Source: Xiphias gladius (Eukaryota > Chordata > Actinopteri > Istiophoriformes > Xiphiidae). Taken from it: 64,000 nucleotides of DNA. Location: contig NC_053417.1 of NCBI RefSeq assembly GCF_016859285.1, positions 16,627,206-16,691,205 of the forward strand, read 5' to 3'. Position 1 is the first letter of the stretch. Every line of letters begins with the position of its first letter. Shown in pieces: positions 37,642 through 59,500 of the stretch. The notes under the pieces were generated by a model. That model searched no databases and was not told the DNA's origin. It saw nothing but the letters and a program-made list of their open reading frames with translations. The translations under genes were made by a program, and so were the position numbers.

Positions 37642-38106
37642 GCTGGTATTAGGGTTTTGTTGTATGCTATTTGTGGTCTTTGATCCATTCATTAATTAGT
37701 GAATAATTACAACCCCTTTTCCCTACATTTCTAGCATTAATTTACCCCCCCCCCCCCAATAAAAACACTCATAACTGGTCAAAATATCTAATTCTATGTT
37801 TTTTTATATCTGGTGTGAAGATATCACCAGAAACGCATCAAATTATGACATGCGTGTCCTTCCAATTTATTGCTCATGTTCCACTAGTTTAGGGTTGGCC
37901 TGTTTGTCTTGTCCAATCATTGTAAACATTAATGCATTCGCTCTCTAAGCACCAATCAAACACCAGAGTCAGGTATTGGTCCCGCCCATCTTAAATGTTG
38001 TCTTGCTGTGGCCATTTTACACTTGGATCCCTGAGAAATACAACACCCTTCTCGTCGGGACTTCAACGTGATATTTAAAGAACTATTGTTGGTTACATGT
38101 AGCGCT
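37642..38106 (+). promoter_or_regulatory. rbm10: Probable rbm10 promoter and untranslated first exon
   Basis: The segment 37910-37990 has three CCAAT elements (GTCCAATCATTG, ACCAATCAAAC and the reverse ATTGGTCCC) and the GC box CCCGCCCATC, with no TATA box. An exon-like stretch follows and ends GTAGCGCTG with the donor GTAAGTG at 38107. Between it and the coding exon, 38150-38230 contains GCTAGCTAGCC. Confidence 0.5.
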
Positions 38107-38696
38107 GGTAAGTGGTTCTCCAATTACACACACAACCGGAGTTGTGTTTGCAACGGCCGACAAACGTTTGGCGGCAGCGTCTCTGCTTGGGCTAGCTAGC
38201 CAACCACGGGCTAAAATAGTTAGCATGTCCGCTAAGTGAGATGACCGCCACACGTCATTGTTGATTACTCCTTTTTTGATAGTAAGTTTTGAGCGTGTGC
38301 ATTGAGCACTCATAATTCAAATCTATTAGTGATGCAGGGTCATACCTTTGTATTTGTCGCTTTTGGTGAGAAGCATGTGAAGCAGCGACTGTAGATATAA
38401 TTTTAAAGTTAGTGAAGACTGTGCAGTACCACAAAAACGCAGCTAACGTGATGACAGAAGTAAGACGTAGCGCTGCCTGCCTCTGTTGAATTCACACTTG
38501 CACATCACTGCCTTGCTCCCAGACCAGCCTCTGCTTTCTTCATTAAAGTATTTGCTTATAAGTATTGAATGTGTGCTTCTAAAAGACAAGGTACAGTATG
38601 TTTACAGTCAGTCTGCACTGATGACTGTGATTATTCCTTCTCTTTGAAACCAGATAGAAAAAGGAAAGAGACTAGGAGTAGAATCAGTGGATCGGC

Positions 38697-48308
<9,612 letters not shown>

Positions 48309-49250
48309 GCCCTCACCCTGAATCTTCCACATCCTCACACAGACAGGACAAGGATAAAGCCCAGCACGCAACAGTTCACCATTAACATCGTATAGATATT
48401 TATAGATAAACCTCTTACTTTTGGTTTGATATTGAAATTACCTCAACAGTGGTAATACACGCATATGAACTGATCCTGTAGCAGTGGATGTCAGGACGTT
48501 GCACATAATGCACCTTTTTTGCTTTCTTCCTGTATGATGCAGTTTTGAGTTCTCACTTGCTTCAGAGCTTGTGTGTGATAAGCAAGCTTTATGTGGTTTG
48601 GAAACATTTGCTGTTGGAAAGTGAAAGATCAGTATAGATCTTCGTGGCAGCAAATGGGATTTTCTAATATTACTGTCTATGCACCATAGATTTTTTTAAT
48701 TTAATGTCATATGCCTTACCATTCAGTGAATGACTGATCTGGGCATGAATTGTGTACATATTTTAGAATGAGCACTTTTATACCGCAGTAGATTGTGACC
48801 TCATGAACTGGACAGGGTCACACTAACATTAGTGTGTAGGTGAAAAGTGTCTCAGTTTGTTATATTGCAGGTATGAATTCACAATGTAATACATACTTAT
48901 TTCTGGAGAAAGTAATTTTTTATGTCTGTATTTGTTCAATAATGTGACTGTGATTCATTGAGCTCATGTAAATTAATTAAGAATAACACATTTTCATCAA
49001 TATTGATGATTGATGTCTTGTATGGGCAAACCAGTAAACAGTTATATTATTTCAACATTTTATCGTGAAATTTCCAACGCTATGTTCTTGCAATTCGGTG
49101 GTTTTAAAAAGAGGAATATATTGTAACTCATTTTATGAGGTCTCTAATGCAACATCTTGACCTGCAGAAATTGTGTAGATGTCGCAAAGCACACTTGTCC
49201 TTGAATTTTGTTTGCACGCTCAAACGCTTAAGCTCACGTGCTTATGTTGA
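48309..49250 (+). other. 3' UTR of rbm10 and gap to lrrc23
   Basis: AT-rich non-coding sequence. I saw no canonical AATAAA here, so the end of the rbm10 transcript is not fixed. No other gene is recognised. Confidence 0.4.
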
Positions 49251-49397
49251 GTTTCCATGGTAACAACAGTAAACGCTGCTCTTGTTTTACTTCTCGGGAT
49301 CGATAGACAAACTGCAGTTAGCTCTATCAAAGGGTTAACACTAGCTTCTTGGTAAGATCACTTACATTTGGTAGTTATATTTCGTTATCATGGTAAC
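49251..49397 (+). promoter_or_regulatory. lrrc23: Two X-box-like (RFX) palindromes upstream of lrrc23
   Basis: GTTTCCATGGTAAC at 49251-49264 and GTTATCATGGTAAC at 49384-49397 each match the RFX X-box pattern (GTNRCC, short spacer, RGYAAC) with a perfect right half and one mismatch in the left half. RFX factors drive many cilium genes, and the gene just downstream is ciliary. A GTAAAC word at about 49269 resembles a forkhead site. A donor-like GGTAAG at about 49350 may close an untranslated first exon between the two boxes. Confidence 0.6.
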
Positions 49398-49624
49398 TGT
49401 TGTAAAGTTTTATAAAGCTGAAGTAAGTTTCACAGGTTAGCTAGTTACTTTAACTTGACAGTCACACGAAGTACTGCTAGCGTAGCTAGCTAACCCAGTC
49501 TGCTGTGTATTATTAGTTAGCCAACGTAAACCCAACGCAGGTTGACTCCCGGTTTGTCAGCCATCAACCGGTCTGCCACAGTGACCCGCTACTTTTTGTG
49601 AAAACATAAATCAATTTGATCAGG

Positions 49625-49996
49625 ATGTCTGAGGTGGATGAAGATGCAGTCATGTCGGATGTAGAGGGGCAGGAAGAAACGCCTCAAGACGGGCTCGGAG
49701 AGGACGAGAAGGTATAGGTACCTGAGTGATGATAAATGTAGACAACAATTTATGGTACCAACTGTTTTCGCCCCATTTTTGCAGAGAGTGGTTAACGCTA
49801 CCTGGAAATTGGACTCTAGTCAATTTAGTGCAGTTTATGTTAAATCATACTCATTTTTACAAGAACAATGCACTACCAAAGGATGCTGGTTTAAAAGGGT
49901 GGAGTAAATAAAGTCAGTTTACTATCCCTTAAGAAATTCCAGGCCTCATCAATTGCTTACCCCAAACAGGAATGGTCACGTTTGATTTGCCTTGAC

Positions 49997-50045
<49 letters not shown>

Positions 50046-52164
50046 GTAAGGCCTGACAAGGCTCCAGGCAAACCGTGTCAAGTGTAATGAATTACATTAT
50101 TAAATATATGGGACTCAGCAGTATTTAATCCACAACGTTAAACGAACGGATGGGATCTCCACAAGGGAACTGTACTAACTAATCGTAAAACTGCAGTGTG
50201 GGGCCATTGACATGTAACTGCTTGTTAAGAGATTGTTCTATCCCTAAGGGCTGCATTTTTTACTCCCAAAACAACCCTAGCAATAAAGTACTTTAGATTG
50301 TGGATTTTTAGGTTTAGAGTTAATATTCGCAGGAAGGTCTACAGGCTTCTCTTTTGTGTTAGTAGCACCAACAATCTGGAAAGTATAATTATTTGATATC
50401 TTCCCTCTGTCCTCTACAGCTACAGGTTTGCCATTTGACCCAACAAACAATCAGTCAGGGGCTCTCATTACTGTGCCGAACAGGAAATGGATTAGGATAT
50501 GCATTTGTCAAACTGGACCTAAAAGACAAGTAAGGGGCCAAAAATACATGCAAAGCAAAATTGGCTGCCTTTGTCCTGTAACTTTAATTTCAGCTTATCC
50601 TCATGTATCTTTTCTGATTTCATACAAATTTTCCATTTGTCATCATTGAACTCCTCAGAGGACTGAATGACTTAGCTGCAATTAGCAGTTATATTCACCT
50701 TCGTTTTCTGGACGTATCCAACAACCACCTTACTGATCTTTCTCCTCTTGCATCTCTGATCCAACTGCTTTGGCTGAAGGCAAGGAGCTCTCTTCTTTAT
50801 TCATTTAGAAAAGGACATCTCTGAAGCTGTCAGTATCAAATACTCTAACTGATGGTAAATCTTGAATGCACCTCCTCTTCTGCAGGTTGACAGTAATGCT
50901 GTGGCATGCTTCAAAGGGCAACCTTTCGCTCAGTTAATTTACCTGCAGTGGCTGAGTATGGCAGTGAACCAGCTGACAAACCTGGACGGCCTAGTCGGGC
51001 CTGCTTTAGAGAGCCTCAATCTTACAGGTTGGTTTTTATGTTAGTTTTTATGTCAGTAGAAGCGGTGTTTCTTATGATACCATGCAAGTGACTGATCCTG
51101 AAGAGAGGTCAGTCAAATGAGGAATAGTTAACTTTCATGATCATTTGAAATAAGGGAAGTGATAGCAAGACATAGAAATTGATTATTTTGATCAGAAGGG
51201 GCTTCATTAACCCATATGTTATCATTTAGTCTTAGGTATAACAAACTTGTAAATGTCAGCAAGGTTTCAATCAAATATCTGGTGCCTAATGTATATTTTT
51301 TGGAAGGGTCTTGACCTGACATTTTGGAACTTCGTTGGCAGGTAACAGTATTAAGACAGTGACTGGTCTTCAGAGTGGCTGCTTTGCCAACCTGGTAACT
51401 CTAGAGCTGAGAGGAAACCACTTGAATACTACTGATGGCATCAACCTTCCCAACCTCCGACGATTATATCTGGTAATAAAACTACAATGTTTTGGTTAAT
51501 AGCGCTAGTACTAGTAACCAGAGAAAAGTTTGCCTGTAAGTTTTTTTGGTCTCTGCTTAGGCCCAAAATGTGATCAAATGTCTAGAAGGTTTGGAGAGGT
51601 TAGAGCGCCTCACCACCCTTCACCTTCGAGACAACCAGCTAGATACTCTGGATGGTCTCAGCCCCAGCATGAAGTGTCTTCAATACCTCAATGTCAGGTA
51701 GACAGTTGTATCACAGAAGGACAGATCAGATCAGAGTGACCTGTTGCTGCCATCATCAGTTCAGTAAAACACCAAATAAAGATATATATCCCAGATTATA
51801 TATCACAAATATTTCTTGTCTCTCTCCCTTAGAGGCAATGCAATCTTAAATGAGAATGCCCTACAGTGCCTTGGGCTTGTGTCAAAAACTCTGCGTGCTT
51901 TGGTCCTTTCTGAGAACCCACTGGTGGAAACAACAGACTACCGGCTAAGTGTACTGATGCTCGTGCCACAGCTGGAGCGAATTGACAAAGATCCAGTCTC
52001 TCCTGAGGAGAGGACTGAGGCCCGAGAGAGAATCAAGGTAGAGGTAAGAAACATCTTATTTCTCTTTGTGGCATGGTCAAACAAAAACTGCTCATTTGCT
52101 GGTTTTTCTAATGACATGTATATCATTTCAGGAACTTAAACAAGAGGAAATACCTGAGCCATAA
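49625..52164 (+). CDS. lrrc23: Leucine-rich repeat-containing protein 23 (radial spoke)
   Basis: LRRC23 belongs to the radial spoke head region of motile cilia and sperm flagella. I read eight coding exons: 49625-49711, 50420-50529, 50659-50779, 50886-51027, 51342-51472, 51561-51697, 51833-52043 and 52132-52164. They give 323 residues (human 343). An acidic N-terminus ([18 protein letters not shown]) is followed by [20 protein letters not shown], close to the human EGLSLLCKTGNGLA. At least six leucine-rich repeats come next ([55 protein letters not shown]), and then [17 protein letters not shown]. The intron after exon 3 starts with GC rather than GT (AAG then GCAAGG). Exon 2 has two possible acceptors six bases apart (50420 or 50426). 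The start is the first ATG, four bases after an AG. Confidence 0.93.
49996..50043. repeat. (CT)n microsatellite in lrrc23 intron 1
   Basis: About 23 CT units in a nearly perfect run. Confidence 0.95.
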
Positions 52165-52284
52165 GATTTGAAATGTTGGCCAAAATGAGGAAGTGTTTGA
52201 CTTCCCCGACTTTCTTGAAAAGACAGGTGGTTGGGTGATTGACTTGCGTTTTTGTATGACAAGTATTGTCTATCTTGATAGAGT

Positions 52285-52323
52285 ATCTTATATATATATA
52301 TAATGTGTGTATATATATGTATA

Positions 52324-52369
<46 letters not shown>

Positions 52370-52605
52370 TAGATAGATATAGATAGATAGATATAGATAT
52401 ATATATATAGATATAGATATATAGATAGATAGATATATATAGATATAGATATATAGATAGATAGATATAGATAGATATACAGGTAGATATATAGATAGAT
52501 AGGTAGATATAGATATTTAGATATAGATATATCTATATAGATATATATGTATGTGTGTATGTAGATATATATATGTATGTAGATGTATGTAGATATATGT
52601 ATATC
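52285..52605. repeat. (TA)n / (GATA)n satellite tract after lrrc23
   Basis: About 320 bp of mixed TA, TATATG, GATA and TAGA units in the lrrc23 3' region, just before an AATAAAA at about 52614 that could be the lrrc23 poly(A) signal. Confidence 0.9.
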
Positions 52606-52619
52606 TTTTTCAGCAATAA

Positions 52620-53320
52620 AATTTTGAAAATTGTTATTTCTGATGCATCCATTGGCATGTACAAATGCAGATAATCATCTGAAGTTTCAAAGCAAGGTGT
52701 CAGTGTCTAAGGGAAAAGAAATAAGGTATCTGAACCTTGTGTTGCCTCTCCCAACAGTTCTGTTTGCCTGAGTAAGGATGAGAGGGCAAAATCTGCCACC
52801 ATTTCCCTATTGGCAGCCGTCCAGCTGCAGCTTTAAAGGGGCAGTGACATGATTGCTATGTATGATAAATCAAAATTTATGCTTGGATATATTATCAATT
52901 ATATTCAATTATATTATCAAGTAGAGAGCATGCACATTGGATCATATAATAATACAGTTGTTTCTGAATAATAGTTGTGTCTGAAGTTATCAATGGCATT
53001 TCCACAGCACATCATCATACTGTTGCCACAACCAGGAAGTCAATTGCCCACCTCGCTGAAAAGACACATTTACACATTTTATTAAGACTTCGAAGTGGTG
53101 GGTGGGATTCTGATAATTTCATATCAAAGCCTTATAATTACCTAAAGGTCTCCACACTGTGTCTACCTTTATTGATGCTCCTGATTCATGCGAGTATGTG
53201 CAGGGCACGCGCTTCTTGATAATTTGGTGATTTGCTCATCAAAAAAGGAAAATGAGAAGGAAATAATTTGAGGCCTGTATCTTTCATGAGCTGAAAGGGA
53301 TTTGTGACAGCAGCAACTTG
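52620..53320. other. Gap between lrrc23 and tkt, nothing recognised
   Basis: AT-rich sequence without a supported gene. The 80-codon frame at 52977 has no recognisable similarity and no splice or promoter context. Confidence 0.4.
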
Positions 53321-53329
53321 CACCACTGC

Positions 53330-53540
53330 TATTCCTCCAATGATTGGATTAGGTGGGAGTGGCTGTTACAGAATACATAAATCCCCCTTCTTTCTCTTTC
53401 ATTCCTCCCCCCTCCTCCTCGATTGTACTCAGACGGGGCAGCTAGCAACGGCGTGGCGCAGCGACGAACCACCGAACTAGTTGAGCGACTGAAATAACTT
53501 CTCAAGTGGACGCGACTTTCAAGAAATAAATCCAGAAACC
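53330..53540 (+). promoter_or_regulatory. tkt: Probable tkt promoter and 5' UTR
   Basis: A reverse CCAAT element (TGATTGGATTAGG, about 53341), a TATA-like TACATAAAT near 53374 and a pyrimidine-rich stretch precede a GC-rich 5' UTR that runs into the start codon at 53541 (GAAACCATGT, a good Kozak context). Confidence 0.5.
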
Positions 53541-56500
53541 ATGTCTAGTTACCACAAACCCGATGAAAAAACCCTACAGGGGCTGAAAGATATCGCTAAT
53601 AAGCTCAGGATCCACTCCATCAATGCTACATGCGCCTCTAACTCTGGGTAAGTTGTTCAGAGTTACTCATGTCAGGCGTCATTCTTTAAACCCACGAGGC
53701 TTCAACCGCAGTAATGTAGAAACGTATGTTGTGATGATACTGTGGCGGAAGCACGCTTTACCTGTGGGGCCTGGCTGCACGTGCTGCAGATTATCTTCAC
53801 GCGGTGGAAAGCCGAGCCACAGCAGACAGCTAGCAAGCACTTATATAAACTGTCTTATTAACGTTTCAGGTTCATTTGCGAGCTAAATTTGTTCGAGTCT
53901 ACAGTCCAGGCTAAGACTAGCATAAGCTAAAATCTGTGGGTTTTTTTTTAAATTTTATTATTTTTTATTTCCTCCACACGCTGACAAATGAAATCTAATG
54001 ACGGCGTCTGTAGAAGTCATTGTTTCGGCAATAAGTTACTTGTAAAGTCACATGTAGCCGATATTATTGGCATCGACTTGCTCTTACTAGCCAACAAGAA
54101 ATCACATGATCATGCGAAAGGATGAACCTCGTGGTCAGTTTGACGCTACAATTTTTAAAGGTGCAGCTGCGTCCTAAAATAACAAAGATATACCAATGCA
54201 CACCCAATTGAATTGCCTTCAGGAAATCTGTGTCGGGTGTGACAACCACAAAAAATGACTGGCACCTGTGGTGTCGCTTCACTCTGAAAGTCAAGAGTTC
54301 CCAGAACCTTCGTTGCAACCTGACGTTTTCCTCCTCGCCGTAGGAAACGGTTGAAGCGGGAATAACGTTAGTTTCCGGGGTTTCCTTGTTGTCAGTGGTG
54401 TAGCTTTATTGCTTCTGTGATTATAGAGGTTACTCTGGCTTCCCTGTGCCTCCCTTGTATTCTGTTAGGATTACTATTAGGTCTATACATCTGTCAGCAC
54501 AAAATCACACTTTACTTAGTAAATATCAGAGGTGCCTGTCATCGAAATAATGGGTTTTGGATGTCGTAGTTAGCACTGATTTAGCTTATCTGATATAAAT
54601 TTGTGTAGGAAGGACAGTTTTGGACTAAAACATTTTGTTTCTATTTAGCTGCTGGTCACAGAAAACAGCACAGTTCATATAAAATGTTATCTTTCGGTCA
54701 CCTGGCCCGGTACTTCAAAAGCATATTTAGAAGTACCTGTATTTGCATTGTTCAGATGGTTACCAGAACACTTTTGCATTACTTCTGCACCCTACGAAAA
54801 ATCCAGCATTGTGTAATCTGCCCTTTAGGACAAAGCTGCAACTTCCAAAAAGAACAGGTTTGTTGATAAACCTGTTTTTTTTTTTTTTTTTTTTTTTTTT
54901 TTTGTCACTTCCTTATGTCACTTGAGGAAATAGATGAGTTGTATGCTAAATGTCCAGATTGGGAGGCCTCTACAAATGTTTTGATACTGCTGTCTCCCTT
55001 AACAAGGTCTTTGAGTTCTGACACCCTACACCCGACACATGTTGTTCCTCATTTTATGACTGAGATGGAGCATTACACTTGCAGTACCTGATCGCTTTTG
55101 TTATGGCTTTTATGAATTTACTTCACTTTATTTTTCAGCAGGTTGTCTCTCAACAAAAGGACAGAGGGTAAATGGTGCACTAGGTTTTTTTTTTTTTTGT
55201 TTGTTTGTTTGTTTTAAAATTGTAAAATTTAAACAGTGACCATGATGTCTGTTTGAATAAGATAACCCGGTGTGTCCCCAGCATGGTTGAAATGATGCCA
55301 TTTGTAACTTAACCCACACAGGAAAACTGAGATGCTGTTGGGTAATGTGGGATTTCTAAACATGTCGATTACAATACCTCGACCACTGTTGTGCAGCAAC
55401 TAACAGTTTCACAAGTTTGCTTATTTTTATTTTTTAGTCTTTTTTTTTTTTTAAAAAGAGCTCTGGAGTGTGGTAACATAACTGATGTAATCATGTTACA
55501 AATTAACAATCTATTGATGAGTGATATTCCTAATCCTTAAAGATGAGGCCATTTTCAAAAGCATCATTGCTTGTCAAAACTAGTTTTTGGAAGCTTGCAT
55601 CTAGCTCTCCTGGAATGACTAGAACCTTTTTTTTTTTTTTTTTTTTAATTAACTGTGTCACTAACTAAAACCAGGTGCTTTTTAATGAGTTGTAACAGGT
55701 GTACTTTAATGGCCGAGACCTAAGTGTAAGGATTCCTGAATGTAGCAACACATGCATGTATGTGCATGGAGTGTGAATCTTGTTCTTTTTACATGGTGGC
55801 ATTGTAGCTGTGATCTACCTCTGATGGGCTGTCTTTTTCTCTGTCCTCAGTCACCCCACATCATGCTGCAGTGCAGCAGAGCTCATGTCTGTGCTCTTCT
55901 TCCACACCATGCGCTACAAAGCTGATGATCCTCGCAACCAGTGTAACGACCGCTTTGTGCTCTCGAAGGTTGGCAAAAATGTCTTTTGTTTATGAGAGAG
56001 AGTGATATTCTTCAGCTGGTCAGCGCACATGAGTTGGTAACGCTAGTGCTTTCCTCTCCCTTCTTTCCCTTTGTCACTAGGGTCATGCTGCACCTGTCCT
56101 GTATGCTGCCTGGGCAGAGGCAGGTTTTGTGAAGGAGTCTGATCTGCTCAACCTTCGCAAGATTGACTGTGAACTGGAGGGGCACCCTACACCGGTAAGT
56201 CAAGACTCCTGAATTCCTTTGTGGTATTCATGTTTCCTTGGAGAACAGAAAGAATATGATATACCTATCGCTCTATATCTAGTATAACTTTTTTTTTTTT
56301 CCCCCCTCTTTCCTATTCACCAGAAACTGCAATTTGTTGACGTGGCAACAGGATCTCTGGGACAGGGTCTTGGGGCTGCCTGTGGGATGGCTTACACTGG
56401 CAAAAACTTTGATAAATCCAGGTGAGTATGTAGCAAAAACTATGGATTCATGAAGAGGTTGAAAGACTTGCATTGACCCAACAAGAGCATTGTTTAACAA

Positions 56501-59500
56501 GAGTGTGATGCCTTAACTGGTAGGTGGAGAACTGCTTTGTTCAAGTGGTTCCTGATGCACCATAATCTGTTAACTGGATAAATCTGTGGTAGTGTAGTTG
56601 TAATTGTGTTAAATCACTCCATGGCAGGAGTGTGCAGCAGGGCCAAACATTGTCTGCCCTGCACTCAAAACTGAGTTCCTAGCCTCTGAGCCATTATGAG
56701 ATGCTCCTATCTAATTGGAGCTGATGACATATTTTATTAATTCCATTGGTGATACTAAGGAAAACTATCACCCAAATAGTCTTTGAGTCACATGGGAATC
56801 TAAGGTAGTTTATAGCTGTCAAGCATCACACAGCCTTATTTTATTTTATTTTATTTTATTTTATTTTATTATCATTTTTATTTTTTTTTTATTTTTAATT
56901 TTTATTTATTTATTTATTTTTACCTGCAACCAGTTATTTGGTGGAATATACATTTTGTCCATGAAATAAATAATGCCTTATTATGCCATAGGGGCAATTT
57001 ATATTCATCAACAGATATAAACAATATGGATGGAGATCTGTCTAGATTTTGGAAGTCAACAGGATGCAATAGATAATTTTTCACTTTAACATAGGTGGAA
57101 ATGAGTCTTGGTTCCTTGTTTGGAGAACACCAATATTGCCATTTTCCTATTTCTACATTTTGTTGTAGTTACCGTGTGTACTGCATGCTGGGTGATGGAG
57201 AGTGTTCAGAGGGCTCAGTGTGGGAGGCCATGGCCTTTGCCTCCTACTACCAGCTAGACAACTTGGTGGCAATCCTAGATGTTAATCGGCTCGGTCAGAG
57301 TGAGGCTGCACCCCTGAAGCACGACATGGAGACCTATCGCAAACGCTGTGAAGCCTTTGGGTCAGTACAATCCCAACTTTCCACATCCACATTTATCTAA
57401 TTTCCTAGGAAACATTTTGATTTGTTGGCGCACATCAACTTTTTAAACATCTGAAAAAATATTATAGATGACCTTTTTTATTGTGATATTTTTGCATTTG
57501 GATAAACAGAACCTCAGTATACACAAATTTCAGGGGTTGTTGGCACAAGTTTTAATGATGTTTTATAATACTGTGTAAATACAGGCTGTCTTGGGTTGAA
57601 TTTCTCTAAACCACATCTTGCACATCCCTTTTTGGCATGCTTGCTGGACTTGCTCTACCCTCCTTTTTTGGAATTTTTACCTTTTTTTTTTTTTTTTTTT
57701 GTTTCTGCTCCCATTTGCTCGGTTAATAAGTTCGATGATTAACAGGTTTTGTTCAGAAGTTAATACGTCCCTGTGTTTTGGGTTAATATTTGTTGTAGTG
57801 TGAGGTATGTTGTAAAAAATCGAGCCATGTTTTTATAGGTGGAACACATATGTAGTGGATGGACATGATGTGGAGGAGCTGTGCAAAGCTTTCTGGCAGG
57901 CTCAGCAGGTCAAGGGCAAACCCACTTGCATTGTTGCTAAGACATTCAAGGGCAAAGGACTCAAAAGTAAGTGAGGCTTTCATATGGTGAATATTATTTA
58001 CTTAACATTTTCATGAATTCTCTGAATTTGATTGTCTTGTTCATGTCTTGGCTGTAGACATTGAGGATCTTGATAATTGGCATGGAAAGCCCATCCCTAA
58101 GGACCGAGTGGATGATGTCCTGAAAGACCTACGGGCTCAGATCCAGGTCCCCAACAAGAACCTGTGCCCTGAACTGCCTAATGATGACGCAGCACCTGCA
58201 GACCTTAGCCCCATCTCCCTGCCCTCACCCCCAGCATACAAAAAGGGAGACAAGGTACTTTAACTTGTCACTTGTGCTCCTTAATGCAGCCTAGCAGGTT
58301 GTCCTTTTTTTTTTTTTTTTTTTAAACGGGACACTTGAAGCATTTGTAGTAATGGGCACAAAGCCTCTTCATCAGTCATTGTATGGTCAGTGGCATAAAC
58401 TGATGGCAGAATTTTAGCATAGAAGTCTCTTGTTGGCTTAGTGAGTGGAGGCTTGACCTAACACTGATACCAGCATTATATAAGGTTTTAACCTACATGT
58501 AGAATATTGCTTTATTGTATTAACCTTGTTAATCTCTATAGCTTACACCCTTTTCCTTTCTGTCCTGTCAGATGGCAACAAGGCGAGCATATGGTGTTGC
58601 TCTGGCCAAGCTGGGCCAGGCAAGCCAGAGAGTGGTGGCTCTTGATGGAGATACCAAAAACTCCACCTTCTCAGAGACCTTCAAGAAGGCCTTCCCTGAC
58701 CGCTACATTGAGTGTTTCATCGCTGAACAGAATATGGTACAGTATTTTCTCTGTGGTGACGCTTTTCCCTCATATGCAGTTGCTAATTTTAGCAAATTTA
58801 AGTGTGTAGCTAACACGAAATTAAGGATTCTGATAATTTTTGGAAATGCATAAACACATGTTTGATGATCTTTCAAATCTGCATAATTTTCAAAAACAGT
58901 CAGCCAGTTCGTACAGAAGTCAACCAATCAACTGTGGCCTCATAAATTATGAAAGACAGATAAATCTGGCTGAGTCTTCACTACCATAATCTACTCCCAA
59001 TGGTCTAATCTGTTACTATTCATTCTCTAGCCTGATAATCCCAGCCTCTCACTGCTACTTGTGACCAGTTTACGTGAGCCTCTACCTTTGCTTAATCGCA
59101 TCCACTGTCATTATGACTAACCCATTTTACTAAATGTCTTTGCTGCTACAGGTAGGAGTGGCCATTGGCTGTGCCACCCGTGACCGCACAGTCGCATTTG
59201 CCAGCACGTTTGCTGCCTTCCTGTCTAGAGCCTATGACCAGATCCGTATGGGAGCCATCTCCCAGTCAAATGTCAATCTGGTAGGATCCCACTGCGGTGT
59301 CTCCATCGGTAAGCTTTCTTCTGAAGCGTCAATTGTTTTCTATTGGGGGCAGAGTTGAGTGTGCCCTGTCCCTGACAGATCTTATTTTCCCTTCAGGTGA
59401 AGATGGTCCTTCCCAGATGGCCTTAGAGGACTTGGCCATGTTCCGTGCAGTCCCAACATGTACTGTGTTTTACCCCAGTGATGCAGTGTCCACAGAGAGG

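Noticed and set aside
49021-49250. A poly(A) signal for rbm10
   Set aside because: Only AATAAT-like and AGTAAA-like words are present, none convincing enough to call.
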